A stretch of DNA of 64,000 bases, taken from NCBI GenBank assembly GCA_965217195.1, contig CBDCHL010000003.1:496001-560000 (forward strand), in the 5' to 3' direction. The notes beneath the pieces were generated by a model. The model saw only the letters and a list, made by a program, of their open reading frames with translations, made no database searches and had not been told where the DNA came from. The position numbers were made by a program, and so were the translations under genes. Source of the DNA: UBA6623 sp965217195. Its GTDB lineage: Bacteria > Acidobacteriota > Terriglobia > Bryobacterales > UBA6623. Below are positions 35,640 through 45,437 of the stretch, in pieces. Each line of letters starts with the position of its first letter. Within the stretch, counting starts at the first letter, position 1.

Positions 35640-36839
35640 ATGCGCCTCTCGATAACCCTTCTGCTTAGCGGCTGCCTGCTCCACGCCGCCGACAACCCCT
35701 CCGGCCCAGTCAAGTTTCAAACGCATGTCATCGAAGCCGAGATTCCCGGCGGCTATGCAGTCCTCGCGACCGACATGAATAAGGATGGCCGTCCCGACGT
35801 CATCGGGATGACTTCTCGCATTACAGAGCCGGCGTGGTACGAGAACCCGTCATGGGAACGCCACGTCTTGATTCAAGATATGAGCGGGCTGGTCAACATG
35901 GCCGCTCATGACGTTGACGGCGACGGCATCCCGGAACTTTCCATTGAGAACGAGTTCAGCATGGTCGCCGCCGAGAGCCGAGGGCTTGTCTGGCTCCTTC
36001 AGCATCAAGGTGATCCCCGCAAGCCGTGGAAGGCCATACCCGTCGATGAACTCGCCACCTCTCACCACGTCGCCTGGGCCGACATCGACGGCGACGGCAA
36101 CAAAGAGCTGATCAACGCGCCGCTGATCGGAGCCAAGGCGCTGAAGCCCAAGTACGAAGACCAAATACCGCTGGTTTACTATCACGTTCCGAACAACCTT
36201 CAGGGCGAGTGGAAACGCTTGCTGATCGACGACCAGCTCACCGGGGTATTGCACCGTGTCCGGGTGGTTCAGTGGGACGACGACAAGCGCGAAGAACTGC
36301 TGACGGCCGGATTCAACGGCATCTTCCTGCATGATCCCGTCGGAACGGGCGACCAGGTGCGCTGGGAGAACACACAGCTGTCGAGCGGACACAAAGAGTT
36401 ACCCACCACGGCCGGCGCAAGCGATGTCGCCGTCGGGAACCTGAACAAGACGCGCATGCTCGCGTCCGTCGAGCCGTGGCATGGAAACGAAGTCGTTGTC
36501 TACACCGAAGACAAGTCCGGCCGCCTGCAGCGTCGGATCATCTACGACCAACTTACAGAAGGACACGAAGTTTGCTTAGGTGACTTCAACGGCGACGGCC
36601 GCGATGATATCGTTGCCGGCGATCGCGCACGAGGCAAGGTCGCAAGCTCTCACGTCTTCTACGCCCAGGACGACGCCGGGGCCGATTGGCATCACGAAGT
36701 GCTCGACCATCTTGGGATGTCCGCTTCGGGATGTGCCGTAGCCGACATTAACGCCGACGGTCGGGTGGACATTGTGCAGATCGGCGGCGCCACCCATAAC
36801 ATCAAGTGGTACGAGAACTTGGGGCCGGCGGGGCGGTGA
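35640..36839 (+). CDS. Exported VCBS/FG-GAP-repeat protein
   Basis: 399 residues with a signal peptide (MRLSITLLLSGCLLHA) and repeated calcium-binding-like blades of the beta-propeller type: DMNKDGRPDVIGM, DVDGDGIPELSIE, DIDGDGNKELINA, DFNGDGRDDIVAG and DINADGRVDIVQI. Such proteins are exported and bind ligands or surfaces; no enzyme domain is seen. It starts just after the gene-free repeat region and is followed by the tannase-like gene. Confidence 0.88.
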   Translation: MRLSITLLLSGCLLHAADNPSGPVKFQTHVIEAEIPGGYAVLATDMNKDGRPDVIGMTSRITEPAWYENPSWERHVLIQDMSGLVNMAAHDVDGDGIPELSIENEFSMVAAESRGLVWLLQHQGDPRKPWKAIPVDELATSHHVAWADIDGDGNKELINAPLIGAKALKPKYEDQIPLVYYHVPNNLQGEWKRLLIDDQLTGVLHRVRVVQWDDDKREELLTAGFNGIFLHDPVGTGDQVRWENTQLSSGHKELPTTAGASDVAVGNLNKTRMLASVEPWHGNEVVVYTEDKSGRLQRRIIYDQLTEGHEVCLGDFNGDGRDDIVAGDRARGKVASSHVFYAQDDAGADWHHEVLDHLGMSASGCAVADINADGRVDIVQIGGATHNIKWYENLGPAGR

Positions 36840-36922
36840 ACGGTTGCGAAATCGGGTGCCCGACGCGATCAGCCTCCCGAACGCGGCTGCGCACACCCTG
36901 TTTCGAGGAAGCGACGACCCTC

Positions 36923-38545
36923 ATGAGTAGGTTTCGGCGGGCGATCAAGACATTGATCTTTGGGGTGGTGCCGGCTGTGGTGCTGACCGCAACCGCCACG
37001 GGCGTTGTCATGGGCGCCCAGCGGAGCGCGGCGCGGAATGCTATCGCGGAGAAGTCAGCCGCCTCGTGCTCCACGCTCGCGGAACTCACGCTTCCCGAGA
37101 CGACGATCGGCAGTTCCGAGGTTGTTCCGATGGGAGAATTCACGCCCCCCGGGTCGTCAAGTGCGCTCGACCTGCCGTCTTTTTGCCGCGTCACGGCGAT
37201 GACCACGCCCGCGGTTAATTTCGAGGTCTGGCTGCCGATCAACGACTGGAACGGCAAATTCCAGGGCGTCGGCAACGGCGGAATGGCGGGGCTGATCAGT
37301 TATACAGCGATGGGTAGGGCGCTCAAGCGCGGTTACGCAACCGCAAGTACCGACACCGGCCACAAGGCCGGGGACATATCATTCGACGCATCGTGGGCGC
37401 TTGACCGCCCTGATCTGATCGAAGACTACGGGCATCGCTCGCTCCACGTGACCACAGTCAACGCCAAGGCGGTGACCGAGGCGTTCTACGGCGAGCCGCC
37501 GCGCTACTCCTACTACGTCGGCTGTTCAAAAGGCGGACAGCAGGGACTGATGGAAGCGCAGCGATACCCCGACGACTATGACGGCTTGATCGCCGGCGCC
37601 CCGGCCAACGACTGGACTCGCTTCTACGCCGGCGCGCATTTGTGGTACTCGCTGGCGATGCTCGACGACCCGGAAAGCTATCTGCCACCCGCCAAGCTTC
37701 CCGCCCTCGGTGACGCGGTCAATGCTGCGTGCGATCGGAACGATGGAGTCGAGGACGGCGTGCTCGAAGACCCGCGCACCTGCGACTTCGACCCCGCGAG
37801 TCTCATCTGCCCCGAGGGTACGAACGACAGATCGTGCCTCACCCCCAAGCAAGCGGCGGCGGTCAAGAAAATCTGGTCCGGCTCGACGAACTCCTCCGGG
37901 GATGTGATCTTCCCTGGGCTGGCGCGGGGCGCCGAGGCGGATCCGAGTGGCTGGTCGAGGTGGGTGACGGGCGACCGAGCGTTCCAATCGCTTCACTGGC
38001 GAGCCGGAGAAGGCTTCTTCCGCAACTTCGTGTTTGAAGATCCCGACTGGGACTTCCGCTCATTCGACTTCGACAAAGACCTGGAGTTTGCGCTCGAGAA
38101 AGTGGGTCAGGCACTGGATTCGAATGACCCCGACCTGCGGTCCTTACGCGATCGGGGCGGCAAGCTGATCGTCTATCACGGCTGGAGCGACGCGGACATC
38201 TCCCCGCTAGGGGCGATCGACTACTTCGAGAAGGTCGTCGCTGTCGTCGGCGAGTCGAAACGCCGCGAGGAAGCGTTGGCCGAGACGCAGGACTTCTTCC
38301 GTCTGTTCATGGCCCCCGGTATGGGGCACTGCCGCGGCGGGCCGGGACCGGACCGGTTCGACGCGCTATCGGCGCTCGAGCAATGGGTCGAACACGGCGC
38401 CGCACCCGACCGCATCATCGCGTCGAAGGCTAACGACAACGAGGTGACGAGGACGCGCCCGCTATGTGCTTACCCAAAGATGGCCAAATGGAACGGCAAT
38501 GGAAGCACGGATGACGCCGCGAACTTCACCTGCGTAGCCCCGTGA
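36923..38545 (+). CDS. Tannase/feruloyl-esterase family exported hydrolase
   Basis: 540 residues beginning MSRFRRAIKTLIFGVVP, a signal/anchor sequence. The alpha/beta-hydrolase core has the nucleophile motif YYVGCSKGGQQG, the acid in YHGWSDADISP and the His in PGMGHCRGG. The Cys before the nucleophile Ser and the Cys after the His form the CS-D-HC arrangement typical of tannases and feruloyl esterases, which cleave ester-linked phenolic acids. ATG at 36923 is chosen because upstream in-frame sequence overlaps the end of the previous gene without domain features. Likely periplasmic or secreted, suggesting use of plant-derived phenolics. Confidence 0.92.
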   Translation: MSRFRRAIKTLIFGVVPAVVLTATATGVVMGAQRSAARNAIAEKSAASCSTLAELTLPETTIGSSEVVPMGEFTPPGSSSALDLPSFCRVTAMTTPAVNFEVWLPINDWNGKFQGVGNGGMAGLISYTAMGRALKRGYATASTDTGHKAGDISFDASWALDRPDLIEDYGHRSLHVTTVNAKAVTEAFYGEPPRYSYYVGCSKGGQQGLMEAQRYPDDYDGLIAGAPANDWTRFYAGAHLWYSLAMLDDPESYLPPAKLPALGDAVNAACDRNDGVEDGVLEDPRTCDFDPASLICPEGTNDRSCLTPKQAAAVKKIWSGSTNSSGDVIFPGLARGAEADPSGWSRWVTGDRAFQSLHWRAGEGFFRNFVFEDPDWDFRSFDFDKDLEFALEKVGQALDSNDPDLRSLRDRGGKLIVYHGWSDADISPLGAIDYFEKVVAVVGESKRREEALAETQDFFRLFMAPGMGHCRGGPGPDRFDALSALEQWVEHGAAPDRIIASKANDNEVTRTRPLCAYPKMAKWNGNGSTDDAANFTCVAP

Positions 38546-38646
38546 CGTCCGCCAAGACTAGCCAGCCCTACAAGAACTGCTTCGTGGTCGCGGCTGCCGG
38601 CCGACATAGGCCCGCGAAGAACATTGACTTCTCCTAAGGAGTGGAC

Positions 38647-40587
38647 ATGATGCGGAATTCGAGTTTGCTGATTTGGCTTGCGTTGGTTTTCTCTCCGGTC
38701 GGCCACAGTCATCCGAACCACGATGTAGATTCAGTCCGCCTTAACCTCTACATTTGGTCGAACGCACTGGTCAGAGACGACCCCGCAGCCTTCGAGCAAT
38801 ATCTGACCCAAGACTCCCCGTTGCGCGAGACCTGGTTGCCCCGTTTACGCGAAAGCGGAGAAGTTGACGATGTCGATATCCGCCACGCCACGTTCACTCC
38901 CAACGATGCGGGGATACTAGCGGCGCCGGTCGTCTTTAGGTCCGAGGTTGGCGCCACGGCGCACATGGCTCAGATGGTCAGCGAGGACGGTGTGTGGAAG
39001 GTCGCAACCCTCGTCCCTACGGCACTCCCGGCCGAGCTGGTTCCCCGTCTCCCCGAGCAGAGCCCGACCCGGGCTGTCCGGTTCTCGTTGAAGGACGCTG
39101 AGACGGGTAATCCGGTATACGGACGCGTCAACATTACCGCCGGCCAAGGTGAGTATTGGCCGCCGCGAGGTCACCAGAAGAACATTGCGATCGGCTGGCG
39201 CGACGACGTGGGCGGTGATGTGTTCATTGACGGCGCTACCTACGCGTATGTACGGCCGGAGTTCGTTGTCGATTTGCCCAATGATGACTTTACGATCACG
39301 GTTCTCAAGGGCACCGAATACCTGCCTGCCACAGCAAAGTTGACTATCACCGAAGGCCCTCCGGAGCCGGTCACGATCGCGCTCAAGCGCTGGACGAACA
39401 TGAATGCTCGCGGCTGGTACTCGGGTGACACGCATGTGCATTTTCTAGACGACCACACTGCGCACCTCGAGATTCAGGCCGAGGATCTGAACGTGATCAA
39501 TGTGCTCGCAACCAAGTGGGGAGAACTAATTACCAATGTCGAGCATGTCACCGGCGCGCCGAGCATACACTCGTTTCGGAACGGCCTGATCTACTTCAAC
39601 GAAGAGACGCGTCACGGTTTTTTGGGTCACACAATTCTTCAGCGCATCAAGACGTTGGTCTATCCGCTCACTTGGGGCGGCCCTCGTACAGGAGTCCAAG
39701 GCCAACCGGACTATCCGCCGATGGCACATCAGGCCGACAAGGCTCACGCTCAAGGGGCATTGGTCACTTGGGCTCATTTCCCGTCCCCGAGCGGCGAGTT
39801 ACCTATCGATGTGGCGTTAGACAAGGTTGATACTGTCGACCTCTTCACGTGGGGAGATGCCTTCAAGGACGACGTTCCGGGGAGCGAACCGGGCGCGTTG
39901 ACTTACTGGTACCACTTCCTCAACACTGGTTTCCGGCTGCCGGCCACGGCCGGCACCGACAAAATGCTGAACACACAGGTGGTGGGTTCGGTGAAGACCT
40001 ACGCCTTTGTTGGAAAGCCGGAGATTACCTATAACGATTGGATCGAAGCAATCGGCAGCGGACGAACATTCGTCACCACGGGACCGGTTGTCGAGTTCAG
40101 CGCGAACGGCCAACCAATCGGCAGCGATCTCGAACTCAAGAGGGGCGACACGGTCAAGCTGAGGGCCGAGGTTTCGGCCCCGTACGATCTCTATCCTGTC
40201 GACCGGCTCGAAATCGTTGTTGGCGGCCGTGTGGTCGCTTCGCGTGTCAACGACGCCGGCCTCGCAAGTTTGTCGGTAACGGCGGACATCACGGCGGAAA
40301 GCAGCACGTGGGCGGCCGCCCGGGCCCACGGAGATACGCTGCTTCCCTATCAAGTGTGGGCCTTTATTCGTCAACGCGGCGTGCCTCCGATGGCACACAC
40401 GAGCCCTGTCTACTTAACTGTGAGCAAACAGCCTGTGTGGTCCGACGAGTCGGCCGGCTTCCTTGCGTCCCGGGTCGATGCGGCAATCGAGTGGGCACGT
40501 ACACAAGCGAACTTCGAGACCGCCGAGCAGAAAGACGAGGTGATCGCCCTTTTCGAACGGGCGAAGCGAGTGTACACGAAGAAATAG
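38647..40587 (+). CDS. CehA/McbA-type exported metallohydrolase
   Basis: About 646 residues with AAGGAG before two adjacent ATG codons (38647 and 38650). A signal peptide (SLLIWLALVFSPVGHS) is followed by an NTF2-like or unknown N-terminal domain (about 25-140), a beta domain, and then the CehA/McbA core. Its metal motif GWYSGDTHVHFLDD is near residue 260, with GALVTWAHFPSP and AGTDKMLNT further on. The C-terminal part is beta-rich with a final charged helix. Paralogue of the truncated gene at the left edge. Exported hydrolase of unknown substrate. Confidence 0.85.
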   Translation: MMRNSSLLIWLALVFSPVGHSHPNHDVDSVRLNLYIWSNALVRDDPAAFEQYLTQDSPLRETWLPRLRESGEVDDVDIRHATFTPNDAGILAAPVVFRSEVGATAHMAQMVSEDGVWKVATLVPTALPAELVPRLPEQSPTRAVRFSLKDAETGNPVYGRVNITAGQGEYWPPRGHQKNIAIGWRDDVGGDVFIDGATYAYVRPEFVVDLPNDDFTITVLKGTEYLPATAKLTITEGPPEPVTIALKRWTNMNARGWYSGDTHVHFLDDHTAHLEIQAEDLNVINVLATKWGELITNVEHVTGAPSIHSFRNGLIYFNEETRHGFLGHTILQRIKTLVYPLTWGGPRTGVQGQPDYPPMAHQADKAHAQGALVTWAHFPSPSGELPIDVALDKVDTVDLFTWGDAFKDDVPGSEPGALTYWYHFLNTGFRLPATAGTDKMLNTQVVGSVKTYAFVGKPEITYNDWIEAIGSGRTFVTTGPVVEFSANGQPIGSDLELKRGDTVKLRAEVSAPYDLYPVDRLEIVVGGRVVASRVNDAGLASLSVTADITAESSTWAAARAHGDTLLPYQVWAFIRQRGVPPMAHTSPVYLTVSKQPVWSDESAGFLASRVDAAIEWARTQANFETAEQKDEVIALFERAKRVYTKK

Positions 40588-40823
40588 CTCCCGGGGCTAT
40601 CGTGTGGCTGTGCGACCGAGGGAAGAACGAAGTCGCTCAAAACAAACCAGCTAGCGCGTCTGAACCGATACGTGTTCGGAATCCGGTTCGTGCCGGCAAT
40701 CAGCACCTCTAGATGCTACTCCGGCAAGTCTCAGGATTTCGTTCACAGAATGGACCTGCGTCTCACCCTCGGCAGTTGGGGAAGGTGCAAGGTGGATACG
40801 TGCGCCGCTCAGCATGCAGTCCC

Positions 40824-40865
40824 AAACCGAGCCGCGACCGTAAGAGAGCGGTGTCCGATGAGGTT
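40824..40865 (+). repeat. 42-bp interspersed repeat, left arm
   Basis: Contains CCGAGCCGCGACCGTAAG. The reverse complement of 41055-41096 matches it with four or so differences, so the two arms could form a large hairpin with a 190-base loop. I have the impression that this motif is dispersed in related genomes, but cannot verify it here. Confidence 0.8.
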
Positions 40866-41054
40866 CGCAACCCGAAGGAACGTGGTGGGAGCACAATGCC
40901 CGCAGCTAGACTCATAAGCGCAGTATCTGCAAGCAGGCCCCGAAAGCCCAGCCCCCGCCGGCCGGTCCCGAACCCCAACCCGCCCGCCTACCGACAATTC
41001 CGGAAGGTCCCCGGGGCTGGTTCCTTGGGCCCGCCACCGTTGCCGCACCCGATC

Positions 41055-41096
41055 AACTTCATCGCACACCGCTCCCTTACGGTCGCGGCTCGGTTT
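41055..41096 (-). repeat. 42-bp interspersed repeat, right arm
   Basis: Reverse-complement partner of 40824-40865, containing CTTACGGTCGCGGCTCGG. Confidence 0.8.
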
Positions 41097-41154
41097 GGTC
41101 CTTCGTGCCGAACTCAACTTGCCGGCGAGTTTTCGTTGGGCCGTACCTGGGAAG

Positions 41155-41769
41155 CTATCGGATCCGATATAGATACAGGTCCCAAGAAGCGGTTCTTGAC
41201 TCGCCCTCGAGCTGTTTCTTCTCGACAACTCGCCAGCCTGGAATCGGATCATTCACTGAGACGACCCTTACGCCTTTTCTGAGTTGACTCTCCAAGATGG
41301 GTGCGAGCCGTTCCCATGCCTTCGGCAGCAGATACCCTGTCACCACAGTAGCCGAGCTTAGGTCCTGGTTGAAGATGTCCCCTTGGATCACCTTGACTCT
41401 GCCTTCCAATCCAAGGCGCTGGATGGCCGAAGAGGTCTTTTCGCACAACGCTTGGTTCCACTCGATCCCTACCGACCTAGCCTGAAAGCTTTGGGCCGCC
41501 GCCAGAATGATGCGCCCGTCACCGGAACCTAGGTCGTAGACCAGATCGTTCTCGCCGACCTTCGCAAGCTCTAAGGCGGCGCTCACTACAGCGGTGGGAG
41601 TGGGGATAAAGGGGCCTAGCCAGTTCGGATGCTCGAGGTGCTCCTTGCCGGCATCGGTTTGAGAGGAGTGCCGGGCTGCCGGCCGGGAACCGCCGGGAGC
41701 CTGCACTGTTTGCGCGGCAGCCACGCCGGCAAGAGCCAACCCAACCAGGCAGGTCCGGATCGGATGCAT
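41155..41769 (-). CDS. SAM-methyltransferase-like protein with signal peptide
   Basis: 204 residues. The N-terminus (IRTCLVGLALAGVAAAQT) is a convincing signal peptide. The rest carries the class I methyltransferase glycine-rich motif VYDLGSGDGRIILAAA, an acidic residue after strand 2 (VGIEWN) and a QGDIF motif IV-like segment. A family with this start pattern (FIPTPTAVVSAALELAKV before the glycine motif) is often annotated as a methyltransferase. Since S-adenosylmethionine is not normally available outside the cytoplasm, either export does not happen or the fold serves another role. Neighbours give no clue. Confidence 0.75.
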   Translation of the reverse strand: MHPIRTCLVGLALAGVAAAQTVQAPGGSRPAARHSSQTDAGKEHLEHPNWLGPFIPTPTAVVSAALELAKVGENDLVYDLGSGDGRIILAAAQSFQARSVGIEWNQALCEKTSSAIQRLGLEGRVKVIQGDIFNQDLSSATVVTGYLLPKAWERLAPILESQLRKGVRVVSVNDPIPGWRVVEKKQLEGESRTASWDLYLYRIR

Positions 41770-41863
41770 CGATATCCTCTACTGATGAGCCCGCGTCAAA
41801 CGTAGCGGTTCGGGCCGGACGTGGTCCGCTATCAAGCCCTGCGAGATCTCCGGAAACCTATGT

Positions 41864-42766
41864 TTACCGGCGGAGTGACTCGACTCCATCCGCCAGTTGG
41901 TGAAGAGCCCCGACCTCCTCACCCGTCAAGGCGCGGTCGAAGACGGCTAGATCGTCGAAGAGTCCCACGTAGTTAACACCCAGGCGAAGGGCTGCCTGCT
42001 CCACGTCCCACGTAAATGGTTCGCTGATCCCTTCAGCCGTACCTTGGAGTTCGCCGTCCAGGTAAAGTTTGGCGGTCCCGCCGACAGCCGAGTTTAGGCG
42101 GGAGTACGTGACCACGACGTGATTCCACTGACCGCTGCTAAAGGGTGGCTCATCCACCGCCACAAGGCGCTTATTGAAGTCAGGGTTTTTGTCCGGGGGG
42201 AGTTTCTCCGGATTCCATGCCTCGAGGTCGCCGAACACGCCCAACCGAAACTTACGCGGATTCTTGTCGGTAAAGTCCACCCACACAGCCGCGTCGTTGT
42301 AGGCGGCATCGGTCACCTGGATGGGATCGCAGTAGCCCGGCTCCAGATCAACGGCCGGATCGAGGCTGAGCCAGAATGATACCGTGCCCGTAATGTCCGT
42401 ACCGGAATAGGCGACGTTGTCCTTGGCCTTGTAGAAGAGGGCTTGGGTGTTCTTCTTGCCGAACCGGAGAGCGTCACCAAAGCGGCCCGCTCCAGACACG
42501 ACTTCGACATCGGGCACGCTGATCCCCGGCCTTGCTTGGTCTGCCTCGTTGAAGGAAGGAGCCGAGTAGATAGCGAGGTCACCGGAGGCGAAGTCCGCGT
42601 CCGGGCCGTTGTCGAAGGAGGCGTGGAAGGTTAGAGATTCCGCCGGCACTGCCGTGCCCGGATTCTGCTCTTCCGCTTCCGGGGCCGGCTCTATTGCCCC
42701 AGACGAGCAGCCGGCCACGACGAAGAGAGTCAGGACGTGTCCGAGGATGAGACAAGCGGTATTCAT
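41864..42766 (-). CDS. LamG-domain lipoprotein
   Basis: 300 residues starting MNTACLILGHVLTLFVVAGC, a lipoprotein signal with lipobox VAGC. After an acidic linker comes a concanavalin/LamG-type beta-sandwich: FHASFDNGPDADF, FGDALRFG, GTVSFWLSLDP, WNHVVVTYS, AKLYLDGELQG and FDDLAVFDRALTGEEV. Such domains bind carbohydrate or protein at the cell surface. No enzyme domain is attached. The longer frame upstream is not needed. Confidence 0.85.
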   Translation of the reverse strand: MNTACLILGHVLTLFVVAGCSSGAIEPAPEAEEQNPGTAVPAESLTFHASFDNGPDADFASGDLAIYSAPSFNEADQARPGISVPDVEVVSGAGRFGDALRFGKKNTQALFYKAKDNVAYSGTDITGTVSFWLSLDPAVDLEPGYCDPIQVTDAAYNDAAVWVDFTDKNPRKFRLGVFGDLEAWNPEKLPPDKNPDFNKRLVAVDEPPFSSGQWNHVVVTYSRLNSAVGGTAKLYLDGELQGTAEGISEPFTWDVEQAALRLGVNYVGLFDDLAVFDRALTGEEVGALHQLADGVESLRR

Positions 42767-43203
42767 TGGCAGGTGTCGAACGCTGCCGGCAAGAAGTTCC
42801 ATGGCACCGACATTCCACCTTGAGCCAGGGTTATTGTACATCACACGAAACCCTCCACCTCAGCGCTCACCAGCCGGCGCACGCTGAAACCGCGCCGAGG
42901 AGGCGTGGAGTCTATGCGTTTTCAATCGGGTTGGCGCGGGCGCTGCGACGAGAACTGGGGGTCGAAAGTAGCGGGAAGGGATCGCGGAAAGCGAGTCGGG
43001 TGGAGCGCAGCCGGATCGGAAGAGAGTTTCGCTTTGCGCTGCACCTGTTGGACTTGGGCACGGCACAGCTTTCCATTCCACGCTGATTGTCTTCGTTCTG
43101 CCCCCATGCGACAAGCACCCTCGTCCTGACGGCATCTTCCTTCGAATCTAATTCCGAGTATCCGAACATAAGCTAAGCTAGTTGCTGGAAGGAGGTCCCC
43201 ACC
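42767..43203. other. Intergenic region
   Basis: About 435 bases between divergent genes. No gene is supported. Around 42861-42900 there is a GCGCTCACCAGCCGGCGCAC / GAAACCGCGC stretch that looks like a dispersed repeat, but only one copy is present. GGAAGGAGG before the GTG at 43204 is the next ribosome binding site. Confidence 0.4.
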
Positions 43204-44136
43204 GTGCTCAATCGACGCCGGTTTCTCGCCGCCGGCCTCGGTGTCGCCGCCGCAAAAGGCGCGAGGCCGTCCGGCATCCGCATCGCTCACAGCGGACACA
43301 TGTGGCAGGACGGAGTGGAAGAGGGCATCCGTGACTGCGCCCGCTACGGTTTTGACGGTATTGAGCCTTTTCGGGAGAACATTCTCAAATATCTCGATAA
43401 GCCGCAGGCGCTCAAAGACCAGCTCGATGCCGCGGGCATCGCCTTGGCCACCTGTTCGAACGGCGGCCCGATGTCGACGAACTTCATTGACCCTCGAAAA
43501 GTTCCCCAAACCATCGAGGATCACGCCCGTTTCGCGCGCGACTTCATCGCCCATTTCGGGTGCACGCATTTCAAGCTGAATCTCGGGCGTCGTCCGGACA
43601 AGCCGACCACCGACGAACAACTGAAAATCATGGCGAACGCTCTCAGCGAGCTGGGCAAACGCACCGCCGACGTGGGCTTACGGCTTGCTCCCCACCCGCA
43701 CATCTGGTCACCGCTCGAGCGCCCGCACGAGGTCGAGCGCGTTCTCGAGTTGACCGACCCGGAACTCGTTTATCTGACGGCCGATACTGCACATCTGACC
43801 CTCGGCGGCATCGATCCGGTGCGGCTCGTTCGCCGCCATTATTCGCGCGTCGCTGCTCTCCACTGGAAAGACACTCCGACAAAATACCACGGCCACCGCG
43901 GACCAACGCCCTCGCGAGACGAGCACAGCCGAGTTAATCTGTACAAGAATCTCGGTACCGGGGGCGTGGACTTCCCGGCGATTCTGGAAATCCTTCGAAA
44001 GAGAAACTTCCAGGGCTGGGTCACGCTCGACTTCAACCGGCCGCGACCCGGCGAAGGAACGATCGAAGAAAACATCGGGCACAACCTCACGTACCTGCAT
44101 GACGCGCTGGGCATCAGAATGCAAGGCGCTTCCTAG
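43204..44136 (+). CDS. Tat-exported sugar phosphate isomerase/epimerase-like TIM-barrel protein
   Basis: 310 residues. The start NRRRFLAAGLGVAAAKG is a twin-arginine signal. The body is a xylose-isomerase-like TIM barrel (AP endonuclease 2/IolE family): GFDGIEPFRENILKY, GIALATCSNGG, HFKLNLGRRP, LRLAPHPHIW, YLTADTAHLTLGG, RVAALHWKDTP and GWVTLDFNRP supply metal-binding Glu, His and Asp positions. These enzymes isomerise or epimerise sugars and inositol derivatives. GTG start with GGAGG nearby. Export of this family through Tat is common in bacteria rich in exported oxidoreductases; the substrate is unknown. Confidence 0.88.
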   Translation: MLNRRRFLAAGLGVAAAKGARPSGIRIAHSGHMWQDGVEEGIRDCARYGFDGIEPFRENILKYLDKPQALKDQLDAAGIALATCSNGGPMSTNFIDPRKVPQTIEDHARFARDFIAHFGCTHFKLNLGRRPDKPTTDEQLKIMANALSELGKRTADVGLRLAPHPHIWSPLERPHEVERVLELTDPELVYLTADTAHLTLGGIDPVRLVRRHYSRVAALHWKDTPTKYHGHRGPTPSRDEHSRVNLYKNLGTGGVDFPAILEILRKRNFQGWVTLDFNRPRPGEGTIEENIGHNLTYLHDALGIRMQGAS

Positions 44137-44224
44137 AGTGATGTGAAGCCCTGAGCTGTTTCCCTTGCGGCCGCTCAAAGAGAAATAGAGATAAAGCCGC
44201 GAAGCAGGTGAAAGGACGGTTCAG

Positions 44225-45268
44225 ATGAGCCATCGATGTTTCGCTTCAATCGGTGTTGTGGCAACCGTCCTCGCGATCGTGGCGCCGGCGCCCGGCGTTG
44301 CGCAGGCTCAGACCTCCGCGGTGGACACGCCGACCCCGCCCCGGACGCCGTGGGGTAAGCCCGACCTGCGCGGGATATGGGACTTCCGCACCATCACGCC
44401 CTTGGAACGCCCCCGTGAGCTGGCGGGGAAACAGCTTCTTACGGAAAAGGAAGCGCATGAACTGGAAGAGCAAACAGCGCAAAGCCGCATAGAGCGCGAC
44501 TCGAGCGCGATCCCAGATCGCTGTATCGGCTCTCCGAACTTCGTCGATTGCATTGGCAGCTATAACCAGTACTGGTTTGACCGCGGAACAGAGGTCATAC
44601 CGGACAGGCGAACGTCGCTGATTGTGGATCCACCGGCCGGCCGGATTCCTTCCTTGACGCCCGAGGCGCAGAAGAGAGCAGACGCCGTGGCGGAGATTCG
44701 GCGACGTCCTGCCCACGGCCCGGAGGACCGCGGTGTGGGTGCGCGTTGCATCGTGGGGTTCAACTCCGGACCGCCCATGAATCCAAGCGCCTACAACAAC
44801 AACATGCAGCTTTTCCAGACTCCTGAATACGTGGCGATTCTCAACGAGATGGTCCACGACGCGCGCATCATCCCCCTCGACGGGCGCTCGCATCTCTCGC
44901 CCGGCATCCGCCAGTGGATGGGAGACTCACGTGGCCGTTGGGAGGGCGATACGCTGGTCGTCGACACGACCAATTTCACCGATCAGACGATGTTCAAAAA
45001 ATCCGGCGAGAACCTGCACGTGGTCGAACGCATTACGCGCGTCGACGCCGACACCCTTCGCTACGAGTACACGATCGACGATCCGGAGTCGTTCACAAGA
45101 TCCTGGACAGCGGTGTTTCCCATGAGGAAGACGGAGGGGCCGATATTCGAGTACGCGTGTCATGAGGGGAACTATGGCATGTTCAATCTCCTCTCTGGAG
45201 CGCGCGCCGAAGAGAAGGCCGCCGCAGAAGCCGCGAAGAAGGAATCGAAGGAGTCGAAACTCCCGTGA
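44225..45268 (+). CDS. Exported protein of unknown function
   Basis: 347 residues with a signal peptide (VVATVLAIVAPAPGVAQAQ). The mature part begins with TPWGKPDLRGIWDFRT, a pattern I associate with a family of exported hypothetical proteins common in Acidobacteriota. It contains DRCIGSPNFVDCIGSYNQ with paired Cys, then NNNMQLFQTPEYVAIL, SRGRWEGDTLVVDTTNF and a beta-rich C-terminal end with a Lys/Glu/Ala tail. No catalytic signature is recognised. It follows the isomerase-like gene on the same strand with about 90 bases between. Confidence 0.75.
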   Translation: MSHRCFASIGVVATVLAIVAPAPGVAQAQTSAVDTPTPPRTPWGKPDLRGIWDFRTITPLERPRELAGKQLLTEKEAHELEEQTAQSRIERDSSAIPDRCIGSPNFVDCIGSYNQYWFDRGTEVIPDRRTSLIVDPPAGRIPSLTPEAQKRADAVAEIRRRPAHGPEDRGVGARCIVGFNSGPPMNPSAYNNNMQLFQTPEYVAILNEMVHDARIIPLDGRSHLSPGIRQWMGDSRGRWEGDTLVVDTTNFTDQTMFKKSGENLHVVERITRVDADTLRYEYTIDDPESFTRSWTAVFPMRKTEGPIFEYACHEGNYGMFNLLSGARAEEKAAAEAAKKESKESKLP

Positions 45269-45437
45269 GGGGCGTCCGTCCGGCGGAATGATACGCACAT
45301 CGTGTGTGGGTCGGGCACGCACCCCGGGGGCGAGGTGACGGGTGCGCCGGGCCACAACGCGGCCCAGGCGGTGCCCGGCTCGTATGTGATCGAGATGCGT
45401 TTTCGCCTGCAAGGTCATCCGTCCGTAGGGCCCCGTT

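Larger units (their letters stand above)
40588..41154. other. Intergenic region with inverted repeats
   Basis: About 570 bases without a supportable gene. Its main feature is the 42-base inverted pair at 40824-40865 and 41055-41096. Confidence 0.6.

Noticed and set aside
40651..41252. Short frames through the 42-bp repeats (for example a KPSRDRKGAV peptide)
   Set aside because: These come from the dispersed DNA repeat, not from a protein gene.
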